Position numbers and translations under genes: made by a program. This document shows positions 1-10,118 of a stretch of DNA of 64,000 bases, one piece after another. The stretch covers positions 496,001 to 560,000 of the forward strand of contig CM074768.1 in the NCBI GenBank assembly GCA_037355855.1, in the 5' to 3' direction. The first letter of the stretch is position 1. Each line of letters starts with the position of its first letter. The notes under the pieces are model-generated. The model searched no databases. It worked only from the letters and a program-made list of their open reading frames with translations, and was not told where the DNA came from. The DNA is from Pseudo-nitzschia pungens (Eukaryota; Bacillariophyta; Bacillariophyceae; Bacillariales; Bacillariaceae).

Positions 1-785
1 AGGACCTCGCCATCGATTTCGAGCCCCTCGTAGAACCGGTCCTGGAGGAGGACGCAGACCCTCTGGTCGGTGGCGACCAGATCCCCCAGGGCCGTCTCCC
101 GCAGGTCCCTCCTCGCTTCGGAGACCGACGACGATCCCTTGCCGAACAGCAGGTCTCCCAAGACGGAATAAATGGCATCGAGGACCATTTTCTTTACGGC
201 GTTTCCGAAGGGACGCCCGTGCTCCGGAGTCACCATGAGAATCAAACATTCTCCCCGAAAATCGTCGCAAAACGCGCGAATCTCCGCCAGGACCGGCCAA
301 AACAATCCTCCCGCAAGGCATCCGTGGTATATGCGGACTTTGTCGTTGACGTGGTCTCTGCCGGCCTTGGGATCCGACGCAACGCGCAGGTCCAGAAAGC
401 GAATCCCCCGCATGAGCTGCTCGCCGACCGAGGTTGTCTGGGTGATTCCGACGGCGGCGAACAAGCTGCTCGATGGAATGGTACAGGTTGCCGCATCGTG
501 GGAACCCGGAAGGACGAGGTTTCCCAGTGTCGGGGCAGCACGCTTTGTGGTGGAAGAATCAGTATCAGTATCAGTATCAGTATCAGTATCAGTAGAAGCA
601 GCGAATGCATATCGTGCCGCGAGTGCCTCCATCCAGTTGGCGTAGGGAAAGGCTGTCAGAGACGAACGGTCGTGAAGCGCTGGCAGGTCAAGGATGGCGG
701 GGACTCTGGGGATGCCAAAGCAACCACTGGCCACCTGGCAACAGTTCACGGCTAGCGATGCATTTGGGCACGTTCGAGTAGTCAT
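1..785 (-). CDS. PI-PLC X-domain protein, N-terminal part
   Basis: The gene enters from beyond base 1, so only about 261 N-terminal residues are present. Reading leftward from the ATG at 785 gives an open frame to the window edge. The core PI-PLC X signature is clear: LPGSHDAAT with the first catalytic His at residue 96, then GIRFLDLRV (about 127-135), then IYHG with the second catalytic His at 154, then a stretch ending in EIRAF. An upstream NWMEAL segment resembles the tryptophan motif before the barrel in PLCXD-type proteins. Family knowledge: these enzymes cleave phosphatidylinositol (or related lipids) by a His-His mechanism, and PLCXD forms lack PH, EF and C2 domains. A (Thr-Asp)6 run at residues 65-76 precedes the domain. 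The start is the only Met in frame after a stop near 935. Substrate and location are unknown. Confidence 0.82.
   Translation of the reverse strand, partial: MTTRTCPNASLAVNCCQVASGCFGIPRVPAILDLPALHDRSSLTAFPYANWMEALAARYAFAASTDTDTDTDTDTDSSTTKRAAPTLGNLVLPGSHDAATCTIPSSSLFAAVGITQTTSVGEQLMRGIRFLDLRVASDPKAGRDHVNDKVRIYHGCLAGGLFWPVLAEIRAFCDDFRGECLILMVTPEHGRPFGNAVKKMVLDAIYSVLGDLLFGKGSSSVSEARRDLRETALGDLVATDQRVCVLLQDRFYEGLEIDGEV
558..593. repeat. Hexanucleotide (ATCAGT)6, coding
   Basis: Six perfect ATCAGT units. Read on the minus strand they encode a Thr-Asp alternating run immediately before the PI-PLC X domain. Unit gain or loss would keep the frame. Confidence 0.9.
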
Positions 786-1516
786 CGAGCCTCGAAGGAC
801 GTCCCGGAGAGGAGCTGAAGTTCTGTATACTCGTTGCAAATGGCAGATGGTAGATCCGATGGAGACGATGCCTTGCTTTATTGCTATTCGCTGTTTGTTT
901 GGAATGACAACGCTCGATCGGGATCGCTATGAAGAATATCTTTTATCATCGATTGCTTGCAATGTGAAATAGAATGGTTCATTAGATGGATCCATGTTCA
1001 CGGTGGACACGGTCCAGTTCAGTTTGACGCGAGACTCCTGTGCGAGACACGATCATGATTTTTGTGGAACACGGGAGGCATGATATTATTATTGTCATTC
1101 ACTTGTGGAAGGAGGGAAGAAAGTCACGGAGGAATTACTTCTACTGTACTTTTGAGGATGTGAAAGGATTCGATCGTTCGGGACTTCACAATAAGCCCAA
1201 ACCGTCACATAACCGCGTCACATAACGGCGTCACATAACCGCGTCACATAACCGCATAGTATCCTCTCAAAAAAGAACGGGTGTCAAACCCCAATTGAAC
1301 GAATTCTATGAACAACATCTTTTTCGTTGATTGAACTCCACCAAACAAGAAGCACACAGATACGTACTAGGGGACTGAAGAATACCTGTATGACTACCTA
1401 CCGGTACGACTCTTGCAATACAAGCTTTTATCTCAGAGTAAGCGGTGGTATCTGCAGTGGTCCTACTCTCAAAAAAGTAGTTGTAACGGTATGCAAAATA
1501 AAAAGAATAGCAGGTG
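786..1516. other. Spacer between PI-PLC gene and tRNA-Tyr
   Basis: Presumably holds the promoter of the minus-strand PI-PLC gene. Apart from the short tandem repeat at 1202-1254 I see no gene. Open frames here are short and unlike known proteins. Confidence 0.5.
1202..1254. repeat. 13-bp tandem repeat (CGTCACATAACCG)
   Basis: About four near-identical 13-bp units built on GTCACATAAC with one C/G variant. They lie about 260 bp from the tRNA-Tyr gene and about 420 bp upstream of the PI-PLC start. A cluster of identical short sites could bind a protein, but nothing else supports that. Confidence 0.8.
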
Positions 1517-1602
1517 TCTCGCAAACCGGAATCGAACCAGTGACCGATGGATATCTTTAGACTTTCTACAGTCCACCGCTCTGCCAACTGAGCTATTGCG
1601 AG
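1517..1602 (-). tRNA. tRNA-Tyr (GTA) with 13-nt intron
   Basis: Cloverleaf on the minus strand: acceptor CTCGCAA pairs with TTGCGAG, discriminator A at 1517, D arm GCTCAGTTGGCAGAGC, T arm ACTGG-TTCGATT-CCGGT. The anticodon stem GTGGA/TCCAT encloses 20 nt instead of 7. With anticodon GTA at 1567-1569, the surplus 13 nt (about 1553-1565) sits one base 3' of the anticodon, the canonical position for nuclear tRNA introns, and tRNA-Tyr is a common intron carrier in eukaryotes. A T run follows near 1498-1504 on the minus strand as a Pol III terminator. Confidence 0.93.
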
Positions 1603-2467
1603 ATGTCCTTGCTGCTAACATCGTCAGAAAATGACGTCTAAGAAAATCGGCACATAGAGTTAATTCACCTGATAGGACAAAGTAGAGATTAAGTTTACCG
1701 GTAACTTACCGTGTGTCACCTTGGTGCTGATTATCGGACGATTTTAATAGGATCGAACTACGTACAATTCCTTCACTTTCCATCCCATGTTCTTATAACA
1801 ATTACCATGGAGTTTTATTCGCCCAATTAACATGGCTGGCGTGTACGAAGAAGTGTCATTTTGTCGTCGTTTTTTCCATCATCGGGATTATTCCCCTCGG
1901 TCATTCCTCGACCAAGTTCTTGGTTCGCTGCTCATAGTTTTCGGGCGGGGCATTGTCCATCGATGCAGCAAGCAGTTCCCTCCGATCTTCTGCGGACGGT
2001 GATTCATTTTTTGACTGATTCATTCGTTTGTGCCACTCGTGCCCGACGTTTGCATTGCAGTGTTTTTCAAACTTGTTCTTCGAGTCGTTTTCGCAACCAG
2101 CAGTAATTCGTGGGGATACAGAACCCTGATTGAAAGCCGTTTCCAGAGCATCACACCAAATAATGGCTTTTTCGTTGATAGTATTCTTAAGTGTACACGT
2201 ACGTGCAGTTGTTGGTCATACCTTACAATTTTTTTGTGGGTGTCATTGACCTTCCATTTTTGAAAAGAGTTCTGATTGTGAAAGAAATCATGAGAAGGAG
2301 AATTTTTGATTCGATTCTGAGATGCATCGATTGCTCTCCTTTCCTTGGTTGAGGTGTTACCGTACCGGTAAGTCATTTAATTACCGGTAGTTTTGTGTAA
2401 GGAGTTTTTGTTGTAAAGTAAAGGTTTATAAATTAAAGACTGTTTCTGGAGATCAAGCAAGTAAAGC
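1603..2467. other. Spacer between the two tRNA genes
   Basis: No convincing gene. Several small open frames occur on both strands, all without recognisable motifs. Confidence 0.5.
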
Positions 2468-2540
2468 TCCGATATGATGTAGGTGGTTAGCATACTTGCC
2501 TTTCACGCAGGATACCAGGGTTCGAGTCCCTGTATCGGAA
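2468..2540 (+). tRNA. tRNA-Glu (TTC)
   Basis: 73-nt cloverleaf without intron: acceptor TCCGATA/TATCGGA, discriminator A, anticodon stem CTTGC/GCAGG with loop CTTTCAC giving anticodon TTC, T arm CAGGG-TTCGAGT-CCCTG. A TTTT Pol III terminator starts at 2542. Confidence 0.93.
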
Positions 2541-3024
2541 CGTTTTGCTTCAACTCCTGGCTTGATGCAAGAATTTTCCCACTTTTTCTCTTCGTGTACA
2601 ATAATGGCACATCTTGCTAATGATGCTGTTATCGTTGGTATTGATTGTCTTCGCAATGTTTTGAAAGGAATATGTCGGTACATTAGACCCGCGCGAAAGT
2701 CCCATTCAAGGAAGCTTGATCTATGTCGGACCATGAGTGACAATATCACCCATCCGTGGAGAGGATGGTCGTTTAACCGAATACTTCGAAATTAGTAGTC
2801 CTAAAATTGATCTTTGTGCTACCAACAATCGCATTTGAGTAAACAGAATCATCTTTTTTAACTCGTGACATCCCAACTCTATGCGGGATTTATTCATCTA
2901 CAGAACAATAATGTACGTGTAACTCATTTGCAATCAAATAATCATTATTTCAATAAGCTGAAAATTTTTTAATGGAAAGGATTTGCAATTGCAAAATTTA
3001 ATGGCTTCCGGCTGCTGGGCACAC
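2541..3024. other. Spacer downstream of the aspartic protease gene
   Basis: AT-rich 3' flank of the minus-strand protease gene. No gene seen. Confidence 0.5.
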
Positions 3025-6000
3025 TCACCGAGTGATTCGTTTCTTCACCCTGGATCCCAGGTGAGACGTTGTCGTCGTCAACTCGATCCTCGATGGGGAA
3101 CTTTTCGTTTCCGCGGGCGCTCGTGACGATGGAAACAGCGCCAGCAGGGACGACAATTCGCCCTCCGGGTTGCTGTCGTTCACGCCGTGGCGACTCGGCG
3201 TGCTTTCCCCCATTTCCCCGTCGTGGTCCGGGGAGATCGGAACGTTCCTGATGTACGAGTCAGGATGCTTCCACTTTTTCCACTTCTTGATGATGCGAGC
3301 GACTCCGACCCGCAAGATGCGAATGCTCCGCAAGACAACGAATATCAACCACAGGGCGAACATCACGACAAAAGCTTCGTGGAGAAACCGGACGATGGGA
3401 AAGAACGGTGTCGAGGCCAGAGGACCGAGATAGTTGACCGAACCGTCGTAGATCTGGGTTCCGATAGTCCAGGACGATGCCAGCCTGGCGGTGTATATCG
3501 CTGGCAGGAGCGTCTCCGCTCGCTCGTCGTCGGGATGGTAGTCCATCAAACGATCGTCATTGTTGTGGTTCTCGTCGTCTTTATCCCAGTCCTTCTTGTC
3601 ATTGGTTCCCGCTGCCAGCAGGGACAAAAAGGCGGGAGACGGCAGGATGCTGTCGGCGATGAGATTTGCGGTCTTGGCCAGCGGGTACAAATCAAAGGGA
3701 TCGCACACGCTCGTCGGCTTGGAGGGTCGAAAGACGCTGTTCAGGTTGGACCAAACTACACCGACTTCCTGGAGGAGCAGCCGGTGTTCCGGCGAGGGAT
3801 TGGGGATCGCCCTCGGATTCGAAATGGAAATCTGCAAGATAAGCTGCACCCCGAGAGGAGGAGGTTCCCCGTCGTCATCTTCGAGGCTTGCAGTTTCCCC
3901 CGTTTCGGCATTGTTGTTGTTGTTGTTGTTGTTGTTGGCATTGACAGTCGCTTTCGTCTTTTCCACGTCCACGTCCTCGGTACGATCGACCGGTCCGTCT
4001 CCGCTCTCGTCGTCGTCTCCGTACCACGGACGAGCGACGAGGACGTTGACGTCTCCGGGTCCAAACATGACGTTCCCCCCGTCGTAGACCCTTGGATGAT
4101 GAGCCGCGTGGGTCAGCTTCCACCGAAAGTCCTCCTCGATGGAAGGAGACCAGAGATCGTCGAACGTTAGAGGCCAATCGTCGCCCTCGCCCTCGCCACC
4201 CTCGGCAAATGCCTCTAAAACAAAAATGGCATGGACCAAAAACGGAACGACGCAGGGATCGGATCTCCCGCAGGCATCGACGTGGCAGCTCCTGGTTTCC
4301 CGGGAGGATTCGATGCAGTAGTATTGCCCGTTGGTGTGCTCCACGGCTCCCGAGAACGTGCTCCTGGATTGGTGGCAGGAGTGGTCGCAGGCGCTCCACA
4401 TCCACTCGGGACAGAGCTCCGAGAGCTCCTCTGCGGAAGTGGTCCGGTTCACGACGGGATGGGGAATGGTCACCGCCTCATTGAGGATTTTGGTTGTGGA
4501 CGACGGTGATGATGAAGATGACGACGATGATGCTTCTGTGTGCTTTTCCTTTGTCTTGGTCTTCTTGGGTTGTGGCGAAGATCGGCTTTCTTCTCGTTCT
4601 TGTTTTTGTCGCTTGTAGGCCATTGCGTCCGCACACGGGACGTGGCAGGGCCGGTGCTCGTGGCAAAGCCCGTCGGGGGTGCACACCGTCGTGGATGGAT
4701 CGACCTGATGGGTGGTATCTCGGGACTCGCTCCACTCGCGCATCGCGTCCTCGCATCGCGACGGATCGTTCGTCCCGGGGAGTTCCACGGCGAGGGTCCA
4801 TGTTTCGGTGCCGGCCACTTCGACGTTGGTCGGGGCAAAGCTCTCCTCACACAGGACCAGCGCTGTGGGATGCTCGACAATGCTGTCCCAGCAGGTTTTT
4901 GTGAGAAACGGTGTCCCGGAGAGGTAGCAGCGGTCGATCGTCATGAGGTCGCTCCTGGCGCCGACAAAGTCGTGGTGGTTGTCGTTCTTGCCCGCGAGCA
5001 GGTCGTAGGCGCACGAGCTCTGGGCAAATCCGATCCGTCCGTGGTGCCAATCGAACAGAACGTTGTGTCCCTGCATCGAGTTGGCCCCGATGACCCCCCC
5101 CTTGGTTTCGGTGAAAAAGAGGCGGCTGGTGTAGACCTTGAGGGTCGGGCTGTATTCCATGTAAGATGTCGCCGGGACCGCCAGGAGGACGTCGTCCTTG
5201 CGGGTCGGATCCAGGTACCCGACCTGTCCCAGAATCGGCTTGCTGCTGCCGCCACCGGCGGCGGATCGATCGTGGCCTCCATGGGAGGGCGACGCCCGGA
5301 ACTGCAGCAGCAAAGTCGGGAGGTTCTGGAGCTGGAATTGGGTCAAAACGATCGCGCCGTTGGAATACTCGGTCCCGGTCGCCTCCCTCCAGACCCGGCA
5401 GAATTCCTCGCGAATCCCGGAGGGAATGTACGTATCCGTGGTTCCCGAATCGACGATGACCCCCCGGTCCCGGTTGACCGCCGCCGGATCGAAGGTCCGG
5501 ATCCGGACGATTCCGTTGCTGGTCTGGTACCAGGAGGGGGACTTGTCCGGATCGTCAAAGACGAAACGGTGGCCGCCTTTGGTCGCCACGTAGACGTTTT
5601 CCAGATAGACCGTGTACCATCCAAAGGGCCGGAGGTTCCGCGCGTAGACCATCGGGGACGTGTCCAGGACCGACGAGACGCCCCCGAGCGTCATGGATCC
5701 GGCCGTGACGCCCCTGCGGGAGGTTCCCAGTTCCTTGCGAAAGCACATGGCGAACATGTTGTACTCGATCTTGCCCTCGTTGTAGAGCTGTTTCGGGAGG
5801 GTCAGTTCGTGCGCCGACATGCCCATGATGCCGTCGGCGAGCTGGGTCTGGAAGAGTCCGGTGTTTTCCTGGAGGCATCCAAAGACAAAGGATATGGAGT
5901 ACTGCGTGTCGAGGGGATCGACCGCCTCGATGAGATCCGCTCCGCTGCCGCAGTAGACCTTGTCCCTGGCCTGGTAGGCCGTCCAGCTGGATCCCTCCGT

Positions 6001-7479
6001 GTAGGCCTGGGTGAACTTGCAGCGGGGAGCCGCTTCCGCTGCTGCTGTCGTGGAGGCTCCCTTGGCGGTGATCGCGCCAGTGGCAGCGGCCACCTCGCAC
6101 TCGAAATGGTTCTCGACGCACTCGTTCGGACAGGCCAGCGGCCGAAAGGTCTCCGACTTGGACGGATCAAAGTGCGGATCGGTGTGGTGGGCTTCCCCGC
6201 AGTTCTTGCACTCTCCCTTAACCGGAAACCCCGTAAAGTGCGATCCGGTGTCGACGATTACCGTCTGTCGCTGCGGGATGGGTGCCCCGACCCAGAGGTG
6301 GACGTAGTGGGTCCCGTACCCCTGGGAGAGGGGGACCCCCTGATAGCGGTCAAAGGTTCCGCCCACCAGGGATTGCAGCAATTGTCGGCGTTGTCGTTGT
6401 CGTTGTCGTTGTCGTCTTGTTTTTCGTTGCGAAAGAAAAATAGTTTTGGTTGCGGATTTTGTTCGATTGTGATTGTGATTGCGATTGCGATTGTGATTAT
6501 TGCGTTTGGAGTGTGCGGCCGCGGTACGGTTGCTGCTGTTGCCACCAGCTCTTCTTCGGCGCCGCCGCGACGGTGCTTGTTTCGACCGGTTGTTCGCAGT
6601 TGCATTCGCGGTCGTCTTTCCGTTCGCGGCCCTCGCCCTCAGCACCGCTCGCAGCAGGCGCCGCTCGTCGTGGAGCTCGATGGTCGCATCTCCCGGATCC
6701 GAATAGTTCCCCTGCCAGCCGGCGTGCAGGTCCAGTCCCAGGGATTCCCGAAAGAGCCGCTCGTATCGCGACAGGTGCCGATGCCGGACAAAGTCTCGGT
6801 AATGGAGTTGCGCTTTGTCGTTGCGAACCCGATCGTCGTCGTCGTCATCGTTGTCGTCGTTGCTGGGATCATCAAATTCCGGGTGCAGCGTGGCGTAGAC
6901 GGCGCGGGATTGCGGGTGGAACCAGTCTTTGGGCCAGTCCTCCATTGTTTCGTCTTCTTCTTCTTCTTCGTCGTCGTCGTCGTCGATAATATTGTCGAGG
7001 CCCGCCATGCGTCGTCGTCTTCGTTGTCGTCGTCGTTGGTTTTGAACCACGAGCGAAGAGGTGGGAAACAATTCCATTCGCCACAAAGAATCTCTTGCGT
7101 TTGGCTCGAATGGATATTTTTGTTTTAGTTCTTGTCTTTGCTTTTGTTCGTTTGGAAGCATCTCTGGCCGGCGGCGAAGGTTCCTCTCTGTGGCAACCCG
7201 TTCGAAAGAAGACGACGACGGTGATAATGATGCTTTCGGAGTCACCGCTGCGACGGAACCCATCACTCCAAAGTCACAAACGACGTCGACGAAAAATCCT
7301 ATGCCAAGATCCACAATCCAAAGCGCAGCGGTCAGAACCACAGCCGAAGCAGTCGTGATTCGCTTCCGCTTTCGCCTTCTTGTATCGTCGCTATTGGGTG
7401 CCGGACCCAACCACGGATTGGTTTTGTTCGCGGTCCTGGCCCTGGCCCTGGCTCGAGGGCTTTGTTCTTCGACTCGCAT
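3025..7479 (-). CDS. Membrane-anchored aspartic protease (family A1) with thrombospondin-like module
   Basis: About 1484 residues, much longer than a pepsin-type enzyme. The ATG at 7479 was chosen because the frame extending to 7662 reads through 5'-UTR-like microsatellites; a hydrophobic segment follows soon after this Met. After acidic and basic low-complexity stretches comes the protease: first catalytic motif VDTGSHFTGFPV near residue 410, a Cys-rich insert (CKNCGEAHH, CPNECVENHFEC), then the second motif VDSGTTDTYIP near 675. Around residues 1024-1075 lies a WSAC..SC..RSC..C pattern like a thrombospondin type 1 repeat. A transmembrane helix (VVMFALWLIFVV) lies at about 1366-1385, followed by a basic then hydrophilic tail, so the enzyme probably faces the lumen or cell exterior. 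A Cys-rich flap insert and C-terminal anchor recall plasmepsin V/nepenthesin-like enzymes, but orthology is not shown. The tract at 3908-3943 encodes an Asn run. Confidence 0.85.
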   Translation of the reverse strand: MRVEEQSPRARARARTANKTNPWLGPAPNSDDTRRRKRKRITTASAVVLTAALWIVDLGIGFFVDVVCDFGVMGSVAAVTPKASLSPSSSSFERVATERNLRRRPEMLPNEQKQRQELKQKYPFEPNARDSLWRMELFPTSSLVVQNQRRRQRRRRRMAGLDNIIDDDDDEEEEEDETMEDWPKDWFHPQSRAVYATLHPEFDDPSNDDNDDDDDDRVRNDKAQLHYRDFVRHRHLSRYERLFRESLGLDLHAGWQGNYSDPGDATIELHDERRLLRAVLRARAANGKTTANATANNRSKQAPSRRRRRRAGGNSSNRTAAAHSKRNNHNRNRNHNHNRTKSATKTIFLSQRKTRRQRQRQRQRRQLLQSLVGGTFDRYQGVPLSQGYGTHYVHLWVGAPIPQRQTVIVDTGSHFTGFPVKGECKNCGEAHHTDPHFDPSKSETFRPLACPNECVENHFECEVAAATGAITAKGASTTAAAEAAPRCKFTQAYTEGSSWTAYQARDKVYCGSGADLIEAVDPLDTQYSISFVFGCLQENTGLFQTQLADGIMGMSAHELTLPKQLYNEGKIEYNMFAMCFRKELGTSRRGVTAGSMTLGGVSSVLDTSPMVYARNLRPFGWYTVYLENVYVATKGGHRFVFDDPDKSPSWYQTSNGIVRIRTFDPAAVNRDRGVIVDSGTTDTYIPSGIREEFCRVWREATGTEYSNGAIVLTQFQLQNLPTLLLQFRASPSHGGHDRSAAGGGSSKPILGQVGYLDPTRKDDVLLAVPATSYMEYSPTLKVYTSRLFFTETKGGVIGANSMQGHNVLFDWHHGRIGFAQSSCAYDLLAGKNDNHHDFVGARSDLMTIDRCYLSGTPFLTKTCWDSIVEHPTALVLCEESFAPTNVEVAGTETWTLAVELPGTNDPSRCEDAMREWSESRDTTHQVDPSTTVCTPDGLCHEHRPCHVPCADAMAYKRQKQEREESRSSPQPKKTKTKEKHTEASSSSSSSSPSSTTKILNEAVTIPHPVVNRTTSAEELSELCPEWMWSACDHSCHQSRSTFSGAVEHTNGQYYCIESSRETRSCHVDACGRSDPCVVPFLVHAIFVLEAFAEGGEGEGDDWPLTFDDLWSPSIEEDFRWKLTHAAHHPRVYDGGNVMFGPGDVNVLVARPWYGDDDESGDGPVDRTEDVDVEKTKATVNANNNNNNNNNAETGETASLEDDDGEPPPLGVQLILQISISNPRAIPNPSPEHRLLLQEVGVVWSNLNSVFRPSKPTSVCDPFDLYPLAKTANLIADSILPSPAFLSLLAAGTNDKKDWDKDDENHNNDDRLMDYHPDDERAETLLPAIYTARLASSWTIGTQIYDGSVNYLGPLASTPFFPIVRFLHEAFVVMFALWLIFVVLRSIRILRVGVARIIKKWKKWKHPDSYIRNVPISPDHDGEMGESTPSRHGVNDSNPEGELSSLLALFPSSRAPAETKSSPSRIELTTTTSHLGSRVKKRITR

Positions 7480-7524
7480 TCTGAATCCGAGTCTTCGTTT
7501 GAGTTGGCTCGTCGTGGATGGGTC

Positions 7525-7585
7525 TGTTGTGTTGTGTTGTGTTGTGTTGTGTTGTGTTCTGCGAAACGAAACGAAACGAAACGAA
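7525..7585. repeat. Pentanucleotide repeats (TGTTG)n and (GAAAC)n
   Basis: Two adjacent 5-bp-period tracts 45-110 bp upstream of the protease start at 7479, probably in its 5' UTR. Confidence 0.85.
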
Positions 7586-10063
7586 TTGAAACGGAAGGAT
7601 CCGTCCCGCCATGGACCTTGCGTTACAACAATTGCTCCGTCGAAGTCCGCACCATGGTCCAATAGTGGGGTGACGGTTTGGTTTGATTTGGTTTGGAATG
7701 GAAATGAGACGAGGATTCGGGTGCCGTTGCCGAGGTGCTCGGGTCTGATCTTATGACGACAAATAATAATAGTAGTACGTAATTACAGGTCTATCTATTG
7801 ATCGAGAATAATTACCGTACGGTAATTACGATACTCCAACCGGTACTAATGCTCGTAAACCTTACTTGTACCGAGAACGATTGACGATGATTCTTTCCAT
7901 CACGTGCCAAACGAATCTCAGTCACAATAATATTTATCCTTAGTTCACAAAAAAAGAGTGTTGAAGCAGGGATTCTTATTCCGGAAGGTCGGGTTTTTTG
8001 GTCTTCGTTGCCCGTAATTATTACCCGTAATTTAACGATTTGGGCAATGTTTAGTGGCAGAGTCACCCCCTTACCGTTACTACAGAATTCCTATCAGCTG
8101 TCCCCGGGTTTCAGTAGAAATTAGTAGTCGCGGACGTAGAACGGGGGGACAGCTGATAAGAATTTTGTAGTAGTAAGGTCGTAACTTCCTTTTTGTATCA
8201 CAAAAATTACGAAGTAAGGTTTTTACCATACATGCTTCCACATAAAGTGTATGGAGGAAGATGCAAGAAGAACCGTACCCCTACTTGCCACGGCTTGCAG
8301 GCATTGCCAATAGAAATTACAACTAACCTTACCATTAATCCAACTGTCAAAGTTTCGTTTAAGAAAAAATAATAGAAAGCACACGCAATGACGGCCAAAA
8401 AGACAACTAATTTTTGTTTTGCAGTCAATCCATCGTCCGTTACATCTAAGCCACGTCCGTACTATTATTGTAAGAGATTATCATACCATTTTTTGACGAC
8501 GACAATTATTGTTGACAACAGGGTCGGTGAACTCATACGAGCAACTGCGTATGGGACGTGCCAAGCATCGAACGGAAACAAAATCAAGTAATGTTACTGT
8601 AAGGTCTTTCTCGTAAGTAATTAACCTTTCTTCAAACTTGTACCTTACGAGGGCTAGGCGTCAACCTGCGGTAGGACACCCAGTTGGTCCGAGGGTAATC
8701 CTAGTTCGAAACGGTACAGCACCGTAAGTTACTCGTGCGGTAAGCCTTGCGTAGTTCGGAGTTCCGATGGAACTTGACTTTATCGGCGGGGCATCGGATA
8801 CAGTATCGGATTTTTTGATTGATTTTGATTCATTCTCCAACTAGTCCGTATCTTACGCTACGGTATCGTAACATTACCTATCGGTATTACAAACAGGTAG
8901 ACGTAAACTAATACTACCGTAGTACGAAGTAAAGTAAGTTACCGTATCCTTGCTCGTATTTGTACTACGGTACTTCGTAACTGATACAGTAAATTACGAA
9001 GGGTGCACACTAACCTTACATATCGTAGTAACCTTGCTTTTTGCTTTCACGCACGTAACCGTTACGTTAAGACTTACTACTACGTACTTCTTCGGAATTC
9101 CGGAAAGCCCGCCCTTCGATGCGCGCCAGATACGCAGCCAACGCTCGGTATCGAAATTTATTTTTGTTTTTAAAAATACCGTAACCTTACGTAATGGTGG
9201 GACGGAATCATAACAAAGAGGATTTTGAGAAGAATCTCTCACTTTCATACTAAAAATTGCAGAGGGAGATTGTTTCTTAGAATTATCACTATTACTCTCA
9301 AGATCCCACACCACAGAGTGTTTGTTTTTTGTGTATCATTCACTGGCCTACTATGCACTTGACACAGGCTTAGAGGAGGTGGGTTTCCCTCTCATTGGAA
9401 AATCCAGAAAGGTGCTTCTATTTATTTTTATTTATTTATTGGGATCTCTCCTAATGATGTTGCAACACTGATTCTCTGTTTTTGGTGCATAGCAGACCTG
9501 CTACACAAACGTACAGGCAATGCCACAGCTGGAAAAATTGCATGCAAAACATCAGCAATTATTTATTTTTTCTGCTGCTGTCCAACATTTGGTGTTTACT
9601 GCTGCTGCTGTTGCACAAAACATTCACGAAAACTTGACATCCTTTGTATTGTTTTCATTGACAGCAAGCAAATCACTCATCTAGCAGAAACCCTGGACCT
9701 CCAATTTCCTTGACCACACTCTCGAGATAACTCATTCCACCATACCGGTACGGTAGATACCGTACAACTCATTCCGTGTTCGTCTTGTCACAATATCCTC
9801 TCTAGACCGAGGTTGACTTGTTGGATCTATTATCAATAATTCCTCGGGACGGCTACGAAGTAAGCCTTAAGTTACCGGTAGCTCCCCACCGAAAAAGCAC
9901 AAAAACCCACAACCTTTAATTTTTTTCTTTCACATCATCGTAAGGTTTTACTGTATTGGCTCGCAGAACAAAGAAAAACGCAAAACCAAAAACCAAAATA
10001 AAATACTAATAAACTCAATCCGGACCGATTCTTGCTTCGTATTCCCCTACACGCAAACAAACC
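7586..10063. other. AT-rich spacer, no gene seen
   Basis: About 2.5 kb between divergent genes. It is rich in short palindromic words such as TACCGTA, GGTTAC and ACCGGTA. The only clear structure is the hairpin repeat at 8077-8176. Open frames are short and unconvincing. Confidence 0.5.
8077..8176. repeat. Imperfect inverted repeat (MITE-like hairpin)
   Basis: Left arm 8077-8105 reads TTACTACAGAATTCCTATC then AGCTGTCCCC. The right arm 8143-8176 is its imperfect reverse complement (GGGGACAGCTGATAAGAATT and onward to GTAGTAA). The loop is about 37 bp. It may be a solo hairpin or a very small MITE; I found no clear target duplication. Confidence 0.6.
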
Positions 10064-10107
10064 AAAACGAAAACGAAAACGTAAACGAAACGAAAACGAA
10101 AACGAAA
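10064..10107. repeat. (CGAAAA/CGAAAC)n tract
   Basis: A-rich 5- to 6-bp-period tract ending 12 bp before the MORC start codon, probably in the 5' UTR. Confidence 0.8.
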
Positions 10108-10118
10108 GCAACCCGACC

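Noticed and set aside
4540..7128. 862-codon plus-strand open frame antisense to the aspartic protease
   Set aside because: It mirrors the protease in an antisense phase, has no domain, and is explained by GC-rich codon use and repeats. The same applies to the antisense frames at 11562-13436, 51777-53567 and 59876-61609.
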